From assembly GCA_016081115.2 (NCBI GenBank), contig CM071928.1:56179950-56243949 (forward strand): a stretch of DNA of 64,000 bases. Reading direction: 5' to 3'. Shown here one piece after another: positions 11,003-20,983 of this stretch. The notes below the pieces were generated by a model. It did no database searches. It was not told where the DNA came from and worked only from the letters and a program-made list of their open reading frames with translations. Position numbers and translations under genes: made by a program. This DNA is from Rehmannia glutinosa. Taxonomy: Eukaryota > Streptophyta > Magnoliopsida > Lamiales > Orobanchaceae. Positions within the stretch are counted from its first letter, which is position 1. Each line of letters starts with the position of its first letter.

Positions 11003-12214
11003 TCAAGGATGTTTCCACCGCCTGGAATCGGGTATGTCGGTTGATTGCACAAATTTTGTTATAAGATCTTCCAAGTTAGGCTTACCTTGATTTGGTGAAA
11101 TCAGGAGACGTGTGTAGATCAGGATTGGGATTAGGTCGTGGTTGACCTTGGTTTCCCCAACCGAAATTAGGATGTTGTCGCCACCCAGGATTGTATGTGT
11201 TGTTGTAAGGATTACTTGTGTAATTTCGCCTTGATTCCCAACGTAATTAGCCACATTCGGCGTGAGGTATTGTGTGTGGGCAGTCCTGATGATTATGCAA
11301 TCCTCCGCAAGTTTCACAAGATAAAATATGCGGCGGTGGTGGTTTAGGAGCTGCTAGATCGTCGATCTTTTGGGTCAAAGCTTCGACTTGTGCGCTAGTG
11401 TAACCATCGCATCGCATTATAAACGCCCACCTGCTGTTAGGTTTACCAAATGCGGATTGCCATTGATAGCCATTCATGGCCATTCCTCTATCGGATCTTG
11501 GGCGACTTTCCGGTGTTTTATTGTTCAAAGTTCCCCGGCCCGATCAATCATTTGCCTTGTTGACGAGTAGCCCATTGTAAAATGTTTGGACTTGCATCCA
11601 AATAGGAAGACCATGATGTGGGCATTTTCAAAGCAATTCTTTGAATCTCTCCCAAGTGTCGTACAAAAGGTCTCGTCGTCTTCTTGAGTGAATGAAGAGA
11701 TTTCATTCCTCAATCGTGCGATTTTGGCCGGTGGAAAATATTTCAAAAGGAACTTTTCGCCATGATGATGCTCCATGTTGTGATTGTTCCTTTGGCAAAG
11801 TATTTAGCCATTGTTTAGCCCCCCAGAAGAGTAAATGGGAATAGGCGCAAGCGGATGGCATCGTCGAGACTCCATTTATTTTGAAGGTATCACAAATTTC
11901 AAGGAAATTTGCGATATGATTGTTGGATCTTCCTGCGGTAGGCCGTCAAATTGAACAAATTGTTGCACCATTTGAATGACATTCGGTTTGATTTCAAAAT
12001 TATTGGCTGCAACAGCGGGCCTTACGATGCTAGATGACGTGCCGTCCATGGATGGTTTGGCATAATCATACATAGTTCTTTGTTCATCCGCCATGACGAA
12101 ATCTTTACTTTCGTTAGTATCCTCCTCGTGATCTGTACTAATACTTTCCTCGTGTTTCTCACGGCGGTCTCGCTTCAAATTCGGCGACGAGTAGGCATGC
12201 TTTGTGGTCAACAA
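11003..12214 (-). pseudogene. Athila-type gag, frameshifted
   Basis: The gag reads through three overlapping frames. At 11876-12214, AANNFEIKPNVIQMVQQF and FDGLPQEDP match the start of the Athila capsid domain. At 11525-11776, KFLLKYFPPAKIARLRNEI and FTQEDDETF match its middle. At 11247-11528 and 11003-11317, a Cys/His cluster (CETCGG...H...C) and an Asn/Pro-rich tail follow. Gag forms the virus-like particle. It starts about 110 bp inside the primer-binding site. At least three frameshifts are present in this assembly. Several lie at C-rich motifs, where the two LTRs also differ by indels, so some may be sequencing errors. Confidence 0.8.
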
Positions 12215-12325
12215 GGAGGATAAGTATAATCCAAGACTTACAAAGATAGATACCTAAAAAGATAATTGATGAAAAAAAAAAAAAATGATTAAATTAACAA
12301 AAATAAGGTGTTCTTAATATTACAA

Positions 12326-12343
12326 TCCCCGGCAACGGCGCCA
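12326..12343 (-). promoter_or_regulatory. tRNA-Asp-type primer-binding site
   Basis: The minus strand reads TGGCGCCGTTGCCGGGGA, starting 6 bases inside the 5' LTR. This 18-base site is the standard Athila primer-binding site and fixes the orientation of the element. Confidence 0.9.
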
Positions 12344-12349
12344 AAAACT

Positions 12350-14125
12350 TGATGGCTCAAAAGCTACTCTAGAAAACCATAGGCAAGTGCACCTATCGTT
12401 TTGTAGTATAGATTATTGAGTACCGAGTGTCATTCCCACGAGGATTGTAAGTACTAATAATTACCGTCTTTTTGTTATCTAATCTAGTAATTTTGAGTTT
12501 TGTTTGTTTAATGAAAATGAAAAATAGAGAATTTTAAAATAATTGCAACTTACAAAAGATCAAATAAAAATAGATTGTAGAATTAAGAAATCAAGAGCTA
12601 GAAATGTGTTTGAATGTAAATCCCTCTAGAATGTTTTTGTGATTTAACAAGATAAAAATACAACCATAATCCCTTAAGCAAAAACCAACCTCTTTTATTA
12701 AAATCTCATGTTTCATGGATCGTAGAGAAATTCGATTTAAGTTAAACCTCTATCGCGCGAATAACTTCTAATCTCAAGTTGATTAAGCGAAATCTCTTTC
12801 TAGTTAAAACCCCCAAAACAAACATTATAACGATTTGTGAATTCCCATATTAGGTTTGACCCTAATCCGGAAGATTTATGTCGTCTATATCTAGGATTGC
12901 ATGCAACTCTTTTCACTTATATAGGTTCTATTTCACCATGAATCTCTCGATTTCCGGATGAAAAATAAACTTCAAATCAATATTGCGCATATACCAATTT
13001 GAATGAATAAAGCATAATATAAGTGAATCACACAAAACATGAAGATTTTATTAAAAACATACAAACCTTAATCACAAATTCATTCTAGAGTTCATTACAT
13101 TCAAACACTAGAAATTTAGCTACACATGGTTTTGACAAAAGAGTATACTACACAAGAAGATATGATTAAAATGAACATGGTGTACTTAGCTCTTATTCAA
13201 GACCAATACAAGACTTCCTCCTTGGTTGATTGCAATGATGTTGAGCTCCAAGCCTTCTCCTCTATTGCTCTTCAACTTCCAACTCTACCTCTCTTTTATC
13301 CTCTCAATGTATTTTGCTTTGAAACTTAGAATATACAATGAATATACAATGAATCTCTCTATCAATGAATACTACATGAATTATATCTTTTCTTTTCAAC
13401 TCAAACTCTTGGCTTTTATAGGCACCATCTTTATGAAAGAACACATCAATAATGCTAACAAATGCTCCACTTCCATGGTTGTTGGTTGAATCATTGTGTG
13501 CACATTCATTGTTGAGTTGGTTGAATCATTGTGTGCACATTCATTGTTGAGTTGGTTGAATCATTGTGTCCACATGACAATTGAGGGAATAATAGAGCTT
13601 GGTGCATCAAAATGAGGTGTAAAAGTTGCTCAAAGGTTGTCAAAAAGCACAAAGGGAAAGTCTCCATAATTTCCGCCAAAGAAAAACCGGTCTCACGGGC
13701 CGAAAAGCACGCCCGTCTTTCAAAGACGGCCAGGCCGTGTTCGCGGATTTTCCCAACACGGCCGTCTTGGAAAAGCACGCCTGGCCGTGTTTGATACGTC
13801 GGGTCGAAAAATTGCTCGTTTTTGACTTTTAAAAACACGGTCGTGCTTTAAAACACACCCTGCCCGTGTTTGACTGAAAATGCCCCGAAATGACGCGTTT
13901 AGCTTGGGATTTTGAGTGTTTTGCATCCGAAACCCCGGGTATGTTTTGACATGAAACCATGGCCCAAAATTCACCAAAAACAGCTCCAAATCATCAATCT
14001 ACACCAATAAAAGCACCTCAGAGTAATGTGAACCATGTACAATCAAAAATTTATGAAACTAACAATAAAATAACTCAAATCATACTTAAATATCACATAA
14101 AACATGCATAAAAAGACCCTTATCA
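12350..14125 (-). repeat. 5' LTR of the Athila-like element
   Basis: A 1776-bp partner of 6447-8226 with TGATGGCTC and CTTATCA ends. It includes the palindrome cluster (13685-13875) and the GTTGAATCATTGTGTGCACA repeats. It would carry the promoter, but no convincing TATA box was picked out. Confidence 0.9.
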
Positions 14126-14130
14126 AATAT

Positions 14131-14145
14131 GCTACAACGAGTTAG
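14131..14145 (+). CDS. Displaced end of the candidate host exon
   Basis: GCT ACA ACG AGT TAG continues the frame of 6303-6446 after one copy of the AATAT duplication is removed. It encodes the last four residues and the stop codon of the uninterrupted gene. The following sequence would be its 3' untranslated region. Confidence 0.45.
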   Translation, partial: ATTS

Positions 14146-15180
14146 AATCCTGAGCTGCTTTAGACTGAGTCATCACACAATAAATCATCATCCATCCTGT
14201 TACCAGGGGAGGCGAACCTGCACGGTCTCTCTTCTTGTATGCTTTGTTAGTGGGTGCTTATAATATTTAATAGGTCACATAATTGCATAGTTAATCTTGG
14301 ATAATGTTGTGGGGTAAAAATATAATTTTGCTTTTCTATATTCAAATTCATTATTATTATCATTATTGGGCTTATAAGAATTAATATTAAAGCTAGCCCA
14401 TGATGCCCACAGAGCGTTAATAAGCCTATATAACTCAATGTCTCAGGTATAAATAGTCCTCTCTTTAATTCATTTTTCATTAAGTATAATTTACCGCTAA
14501 TTACTCTTGCGTTCTGGATTATTCTCTATATTTTGCTGACTTAAGCATCAGTGGGTTTCACTAGGACAACGTCAGACCCTTCTAATATTGTTTGCGCATT
14601 GTAAGCCTGTTTGGAGTATTCAGTGAATTGGACTCAGATTCCTCAACCCAAAACATTTCAATTTGGAGCGAGTTGTAAGTAATTTTGCAGTATTAGATAC
14701 CATTAATCAAAATTTAGAATAAAAACATTTTGGCGCTTACATATATTTTTGTATTAGAATAAAATGAATTTCGTTCATTCATTAGAAGAAACTTACAACT
14801 GATTACAAGAACGTGTGAAAACAGTTGCAAACCCTACAAGATCATAAACATATACAGATCTAAAAAGAAAACTTTAAACATAAATAGAAGTAATTGATTT
14901 GTAGAATTAGAACTTCGTGATGGAGGCGTTGGACAATATATGTACCAAAGATGCCTGTCACGTATTGTCGGATAATGACTCTTCTGATCTTCTAAACAAA
15001 ATATCACATGTGGGACAAACTTATTAATTGAAAAAAACCACCTATTCGGGACAAATAAAGTCACCTATTGCGGATAAATTTATTTAGATTAAAAGCAATG
15101 AAAATCACTTCCCCCGTTATGGATGATGAGGGAAGAAAAATATGTAGAAGATGGAGGAGAGCGGCTAGGGGCCGGTGTGA
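14146..15180. other. Former 3' flank of the exon and AT-rich DNA, no gene seen
   Basis: No convincing coding region. A short polypurine or AT-rich pattern is all that is visible. The first 150 bases may be 3' untranslated sequence of the interrupted exon. Confidence 0.35.
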
Positions 15181-15185
15181 TTGGT

Positions 15186-15375
15186 TGTCAAAAAGATTTG
15201 TAAAAATTCTCTCAAAAGTTTTTTTGCCCCAACATTGAATTGTTTGTGAAATGTTTTGAAAACCAAACTATTTATTTATTCTTACTTTTTCAATCATCAA
15301 TCAAATCAAATATTATTTTACTAAAAGACATCACTATCAACTACCATCACTACACAATCATATCACAAATCACAA
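15186..15375 (-). repeat. MITE copy, GTGTGATTGG family, inverted
   Basis: The complement contains blocks shared with 18379-18613: GTAGTGATGGTAGTTGATAG, AGTAAAATAATATTTGATTTGATTGATGATTG, and a tract ending near AAACAATTCAATG. It ends against the terminal inverted repeat of the element at 15377. It is non-coding. Boundaries are approximate. Confidence 0.45.
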
Positions 15376-15376
15376 C

Positions 15377-15934
15377 GTGGCGTAGCCATCTTAGACGAGT
15401 GCGGTCGGACGGACCGCACTTCAAAATCGAGTGATCTGTCAAATTTGATTTGGGATTGAAAATTTAATCGAAAGTCTATTTCATACAAAAAAAAAATTGA
15501 GCTAAAAATTAAAAAGGCCATTAAACCTTCTTGACCAAAAAAATTAAGAATTATCAGGCCCAATTAATGTATACAAGTGGAAGAAAGATTGTTTTGTTTG
15601 TTATATAGATTATAGAAAGAGATATATTCTGAACTTGATAATGAATAGTGTTTCTGGAAGCACTTTGAAAATGAATTTTGGGATCTAAAAATCTATTAAT
15701 AGTTGTTTGGTGATTAATTTGGAATGAACTTTTGGATAAATCACTTCTCCAAGAAGTTCATTCTAGAGAAGTCGGAATTGGAGATTATGAAAACCCACTA
15801 AACATTGTTGCAACGTATTGGCCTTTAGATTTGCCTTTTTTATTTTCTATTTTCGAAAAATTTTGGCCCGACAATCATCCCACCAAAACGAAAAAAATTC
15901 TGACCGCACTGACCATAAATCCTGGCTACGCCCA
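15377..15934. mobile_element. Non-autonomous DNA transposon with GGCGTAGCCA inverted termini
   Basis: The left end GTGGCGTAGCCA followed by GTGCGGTC is mirrored at the right end (GACCGCAC, then TGGCTACGCCCA), giving imperfect terminal inverted repeats of about 33 bp. The 558-bp interval has no transposase. It lies between two same-oriented MITE copies. No clear target-site duplication was found, so the superfamily (possibly Mutator-like) is not settled. Confidence 0.45.
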
Positions 15935-15939
15935 TGCAA

Positions 15940-16120
15940 ATACACTAATCACTGTCTCTTATTTTTCAAATCATCAATCACATCCAATACTATTTTACTA
16001 AAAAAATGACCACATCAACTTATCATTACTATATTTTCACCCTACATCCAATCACACTCCCAAAAATTTCACAATTTTCAAAAACAATGTTTTGTTGCTA
16101 TTCACTTATAAATAAAAATG
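15940..16120 (-). repeat. MITE copy, GTGTGATTGG family, inverted
   Basis: The complement reads GAGTGTGATTGGATGTAGGG, then AGTAATGATAAGTTGATGTG, then AGTAAAATAGTATTGGATGT, and so aligns block by block with the copy at 18379. It is non-coding; ends are approximate. Confidence 0.5.
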
Positions 16121-16191
16121 GATGGAATGAAAGTACATTCAATCGCAACCTAAGATTTTGAGAGAAGAAAAAGTGAGACTAATAACAAATT

Positions 16192-16380
16192 ATTTTTAAA
16201 TTCGAGAAATTGGCGCCCATGTTGATGACTGTATATATTAGATTTCAAGTTTTCACCTAAGATAAACATAAGACATGTACTAATATTTTAAATTCGAAAA
16301 ATTGGCGCCTACATGTTGAGGTCTGTATATATTAGATTTCAACTTTTCACCTAAGATAAACATTAGACATGTACTAATAT
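16192..16380 (+). repeat. Tandem duplication with a 92-bp period, two copies
   Basis: The unit beginning TTCGARAAATTGGCGCC and ending GACATGTACTAATAT occurs twice head to tail (ATTGGCGCC at 16209 and 16301), with a few substitutions and a 2-bp indel. No coding function is apparent. Confidence 0.8.
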
Positions 16381-16590
16381 ATGTGTAGGCCACGATCACA
16401 TTCATTAATGTGAATTAGATCAAAAAATAGTCTCATTGTATCTGTTAATAATTCTATTTTCACCAGGTCAAAAAAGTTTTGAGTACTTTTTCATCTCCAA
16501 TTCACAACAATTACGTGAGATCTATAGTTTTGCTAATAAAACTGATGGTAGTTATTTGACCCATATTCAAGAAAGTTGACATGTTTTAGG

Positions 16591-17102
16591 TAGGAGCCTC
16601 AATTTGTGACACGACACGATAACCCGACACGAACCTAACACGAATTTAGCAGGTACGGATACAATCCTTAATGGTTGGTCAAAATCGGTCGGACACGGAT
16701 AACACGAAAAATAAATAGGTCGGTCGGGTCGAGGCCGCGGGTCGACACGATTGACCTATGTAACCCATTTAATTTTATAGTGATATATTATTTTAATTAG
16801 TTGGTTATATGATGATGAAAAAATTATTAAATGCAGTTTTTTAAAAATTCTTAATATTTGATGTATTTTTATTTGTAATTTCAATTTTTCTGATTTTTTA
16901 TTTTATTTTTTTCGTGTCAAGTTTAAATTATACAGGTTTTTCGTGTCGTGTCGGGTTACCGGTGTCATAAACGGGTCGTGTTCGGGTCGTGTATCTTGAC
17001 ACGAATAATTAAACGGGTCGAGTTCGGGTTCGTGTCAGACCTGTAATACCTGTGTAAAAATACGACCCGCGAACACGAAACACGACACGATTGACACCCC
17101 TA
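16591..17102. mobile_element. Non-autonomous hAT element (512 bp), TSD GTTTTAGG
   Basis: A perfect 8-bp duplication GTTTTAGG flanks it (16583-16590 and 17103-17110). The right end GACACCCCTA and left end TAGGAGCCTC form imperfect inverted termini. Subterminal DNA is full of GACACGAC and ACCCGACACGA repeats in both orientations around an AT-rich centre. There is no coding capacity. It belongs to the same group as 4756-5388 and 19423-19658 and shares subterminal motifs with the coding hAT at 56357. Confidence 0.85.
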
Positions 17103-17110
17103 GTTTTAGG

Positions 17111-18378
17111 TATTAGGAAATTAGCTAGGATAAATTTACAATTTTACATGAAATTTGTACTATTAATTATGCTATGCATGCCCCTTTCTCATTATTCTTT
17201 TTTAAGTTCACTCGCCCACAGATTTTGATGGAAATTTATTTATTTACTAAATATCACGTCGAAATTTAAAAATGCAGCAGGCGTAAGATTTCAAATTACG
17301 AACTGTACTATAAAAAACAAATGTTTTCCCCTCAAAAAACAAAACAAATGTTTTAAATTTATTGTAACATAATTTGAATTTTGAATACAAACTCTATATA
17401 TGGACAAAGCTCGTACGTACACCCCCCTCCCCCCAACCCGACACAATTTAAATTTATTTTTATAAGGTTACCGAAAATGTTATATATATGCATGTAAATA
17501 TAATCCTTTTTAGATTACACTATATAGCTCGGCACCACCAAAATATTTTAAACGGCCATTCATGTCCTAATTCAACTCATTTCAAATAATTAGTACGGTA
17601 AATTAACAAATTTACTTTTGGGATTTAGCAGGCCAGTTATCTTAATTTTAAAATTACAAGTGTACCTATTTGGTGTTATGAACACCCTTGGATTTGTATT
17701 TATTTAACGAAATCTCATTGAGACTTATAATTTTGAAATATAATTTTTTCTATTGTTTTTAGATTAAATCTTAAGGGATTTTTCAAATTCATTATTCCAG
17801 TTAATTTATGTCCTTACAATGTTACTAAAAAGACTATATAAAAAAGTATATGTTCTTTCTCATTGCTAAACACAATCATTTATGTGGTGGTAACTTCTAA
17901 ATCACGAAACCATCTGACGGTGTTAAGTTGGACCAATGAAATGCTTAAATTAAAAAACAAATTCAGGAAGTGAATTCACAATTTAGACATATTGTAGACA
18001 TATAAAAATTTGTGTTACACATATATAATCAAATAATCAAATACTTTGATCATTCGAATGGTCAAGGGGACAATTTTTTATTTTCAATTTGTATTTTAAG
18101 AGAAAACTACCACACAAATGGACCATCCCCTAAATAATGCAAAAAAGGTGGACCCATCAATGAATAATACATTAAATGCCCAAATCAACAATCCTTTGCA
18201 CATTGTATGAACCAAATCAAATTCTTACCTTTATATATTACGTGTTGAAGTTAGATAAGAAAAGAAAGTGGGAACCAAAAAGAAAGGGCGGGATTAGATA
18301 TCTTTCGTTTTGAAATTTTTTATTTCTTTAAAAAATAGTAGTGAAAAATAATTTGGAAGAAAAAAGATGAATTTTCAG
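17111..18378. other. AT-rich intergenic DNA, no gene seen
   Basis: No coding region, RNA gene or mobile-element terminus could be supported. A C-rich patch sits at 17421-17435. Confidence 0.5.
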
Positions 18379-18613
18379 AGTGTGATTGGATGTGAGATTA
18401 AAAAGTAATGATGAAAGTTGATTTAATTTAAAAATAGTAAAATAATGATTGAATATGATTGGTAGTTAGAAATGTGTGAGTGAGTGAATAGTGAAATTTG
18501 TGGGAGAATGTGTAATAATGATAAGTTTTCTGAAAATTTTCATAAACAATTAAATGTTTGGTCGAAAAACATAAATGAACAAAATGAAATATCCTCACAT
18601 CCAATCGCGCCAT
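18379..18613 (+). mobile_element. MITE with GTGTGATTGGATGTGAG termini
   Basis: The left terminus GTGTGATTGGATGTGAG is mirrored by CTCACATCCAATCGCGCC at the right, giving inverted repeats of about 17 bp around 200 bp of non-coding AT-rich DNA. The flanks ATTTTCAGA and ATTTTGGAA are similar over 9 bp, which would suit a Mutator-type duplication, but they are not perfect. Relatives lie at 3645, 15186, 15940 and 19667. Confidence 0.6.
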
Positions 18614-19144
18614 TTTGGAAGGGTATAATGGTCAAAACTCAAAGTAAAGGAATATATTATTAGAAGGGCATATTAGTAAAATAAAGAGAGAATGAGGGAT
18701 GGAGAAGTAATGTTAGGTAAACATCAAAGGCACAATGGGCACCTCTAATATTTGTCTACATTTTCAAGAGGTGAATGGTACGTAATTGATGATGAGAAGA
18801 AGACTACTCACATTATTATTTTTATTTCTCTCTCTAAAATTGAATAGTCTATAGAGTAGAATAGTATATAGTAATTTTTTTTTGTTTCTCACTCTATATG
18901 TATATGTGTGTATATATTCATATCTTAAATATATGTGGTTGCTTATTTTAGAAAACATATATATTTTTTACTAGGGTGTTTGTTTTATGGTTGTGCTTCG
19001 CTGGCTGTGGGCTTGCTCTAGCTGTTTGAGAGATGCTTTCCCACTATGCCTCTAAATTTACGGCTCCTATAATTCCTTTTATCTCTTTCACACACATGAG
19101 AACGTGCAAACCTTCTTTTTTGTATTTATACAAATATTTCTATT
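18614..19144. other. AT-rich intergenic DNA, no gene seen
   Basis: Contains short TATATGTGTG-type microsatellite-like sequence near 18890-18930. Nothing else could be supported. Confidence 0.5.
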
Positions 19145-19290
19145 TTTTAAGGTGCTTGTTTGGTAAACTCCGTCAGCCATATAAATCACATTCTTGTGCA
19201 ACAAATTTGACCAAGTGATGAAGAGATGAAGATTCGAACTTGAGACATTTGGTCAAGAACTCACCTACGTTATTAGGCTACCATATGAGG
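19145..19290 (-). repeat. SINE-like tRNA-derived fragment
   Basis: On the minus strand a box-A-like TAGCCTAATAACG is followed about 35 bases later by a box-B-like AAGTTCGAATCT. This is the spacing of an internal RNA polymerase III promoter in tRNA-derived SINEs. The body continues towards 19145. No poly(A) end or duplication was confirmed, so this is tentative. Confidence 0.35.
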
Positions 19291-19422
19291 GATATTTGTA
19301 TGTTATAAGTCAAAAATTAAAAGCGAAATAAAAATAAGTAAATTAGAAATTCTACATCTATTTCCTACTATTAAGAAAATGCTCTAATTTGAACTCTTAC
19401 TCTTTAGTTTTCACTATTTTAA

Positions 19423-19658
19423 TAGGGGTGACAATCCCGGACACGACACGATAACCCGACACGATGTTATTGTCCGAACAAGGACATGAGAAATCCGAAC
19501 ACGAAAATGACTAATACAAATCTGACATAATGTTACTAATTTATCTAAAACTTAGTTATTTTATATTTTAATTAATTTTTGATATATTTTAAGCATAAAT
19601 CAAAATCGACCCAAAGCCAAACACGAACTCGACCTGATGACTTGAATTGTCACACCTA
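19423..19658. mobile_element. Short non-autonomous hAT element (236 bp)
   Basis: The ends TAGGGGTGACAATCC and GAATTGTCACACCTA are inverted repeats of the same group as at 16591. Subterminal GACACGACACGATAACCCG repeats are present at the left. The flanks TATTTTAA and ATTTTTAA agree at 6 of 8 positions, consistent with a decayed 8-bp duplication. Non-coding. Confidence 0.7.
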
Positions 19659-19666
19659 ATTTTTAA

Positions 19667-20040
19667 GGTGTGATTGGATATCCTTTTATTTTGGGGAAAA
19701 AATCAGCTAGAGAATAGCAATGAAAAAATCTTTAAAATAAGACTAATGAATTTTGATAGTGTGATTTGATATGAGATGGAAATGTAATGATAAAAGTTGA
19801 TTAATACAGAAATACTAAAATAATGAGTGAAAATGATTGGTAGCTAGAAATGTGAGTCGATAAATAATTAAATTTGTAGAAAAATGTGTAATAATAATTG
19901 GTGATTTGATGAGTTTTTTTTTTAAACTGAGTAGAAGTGACTGGTGGGAGAAAAACGTGAAAGTGAATTAATAATATATTTTCTGGAAAACCCTTCAAAA
20001 AGATATATTTTCTAGAAAAATCACAAGCAATCGCATTTTA
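19667..20040 (+). repeat. MITE copy, GTGTGATTGG family, longer and diverged
   Basis: Begins GGTGTGATTGGATATCC and ends AAGCAATCGCATTTT. The interior shares ATGATTGGTAGCTAGAAATG and GTGTAATAATAATTG with the copy at 18379. It has an extra segment (19930-20000) shared with the fragment at 3645. Non-coding. Confidence 0.5.
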
Positions 20041-20136
20041 AAGTAAATATTCTCTAACAGGACGAAAATAATATTTTTTTTTTTTGGTATCCAATTGCTA
20101 CCTTGGCCTTTGTTTGGAGTAAGGCTGTCATTTGTT

Positions 20137-20983
20137 ATGATAATCAGGCTAATTTATTTAACTAATGTAATTTAAAAAATGATTTAATTATTTAACGCAA
20201 AAAAAAAAGACTTTGAAGGTGAAAACTCTGTTGTAGAAAGAGTATTCATTCAAAAGTTGCAGATTCCTGATAAAAACTCTGTTGCCAATAGAGTTTTCTA
20301 CTTTATTCGAATCCAAAACAGAAGTGGGATCTCTTTTTTCAAGAAATTTTTAATTAATTAATTTTTAGGAAAAATATTATTAAAAAAATCAATTTAATTG
20401 ATTTCTTACTTTACAAATTTTACCATACATACACCATTTTTCGAATAAGTACAACTGATTTTTGCTCAAAATTTAAAAAAATGCTTGAATTTATAATGAA
20501 TTAAAAAACACAACTGGAATAGGAAAACGTAAATTGAATTACAACTAGAATTTGAATCATCAACTGCATTACAATTGAGTTACATAATAAAACCTAAAAA
20601 ACGCTTTTAGATGGTTAGGGGTGGTTTTATTAGGTCTTTAATTCATTATAAATTCAAGTATTTTCAAAATTTTGAGCAAAAATAAGTTCTACTTATTCGA
20701 AAAATGGTGTATGTATTTTAAAATTAAGTAAAGTAAGAAAATCAATTACATTAATTTATTTTAAATAATTTTTTCTAAAAATTAATTAATTAATATTTTT
20801 CATAAAAAAATATCAAAGCCAAAAACTATATTGACAACAGAGTTTTTATCAGGAATCTACAACTTTTGGATAAAAACTCTTCTACCAGAGTCTTCACCTT
20901 CAAAGTTAATTTTATTTTTTGGCGTTAAATGTTTAAATTGTTTTTTAAATTACATTAGATAAATAAATTAGCCTGATAATCAT
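20137..20983. repeat. Foldback element: 847-bp near-palindrome with about 350-370 bp arms
   Basis: The left arm (20137-20510) and right arm (20636-20983) are inverted copies along almost their whole length. Matching blocks from the outside in are ATGATWATCAGGCTAATTTA, CTTTGAAGGTGAARACTCT, AGATTCCTGATAAAAACTCT, ATACACCATTTTTCGAATAA and TGAATTTATAATGAATTAAA. About 125 bp of unpaired loop remains in the middle. A TA dinucleotide sits at both edges, which would suit a Tc1/Mariner-like insertion, but this is weak. There is no coding region. A transcript would fold into a very long hairpin that Dicer-like enzymes could process. Confidence 0.85.

Larger units (their letters stand above)
6447..14125 (-). 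mobile_element. Athila-like Gypsy element lacking RT and integrase (TR-GAG-like)
   Basis: Two near-identical LTRs (6447-8226 and 12350-14125) begin TGATGGCTC and end CTTATCA. They are flanked by a 5-bp duplication AATAT (6442-6446 and 14126-14130). The minus strand just inside the right LTR reads TGGCGCCGTTGCCGGGGA, the tRNA-Asp-type primer site typical of Athila elements, so the element is transcribed leftwards. The 4.1-kb interior encodes gag and protease, then passes directly to the terminal Athila-type tail (GRQPG motif near 9860-9890). No reverse transcriptase, RNase H or integrase is present, so it depends on proteins made elsewhere. It is inserted into the candidate exon ending at 6446. 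Confidence 0.88.
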
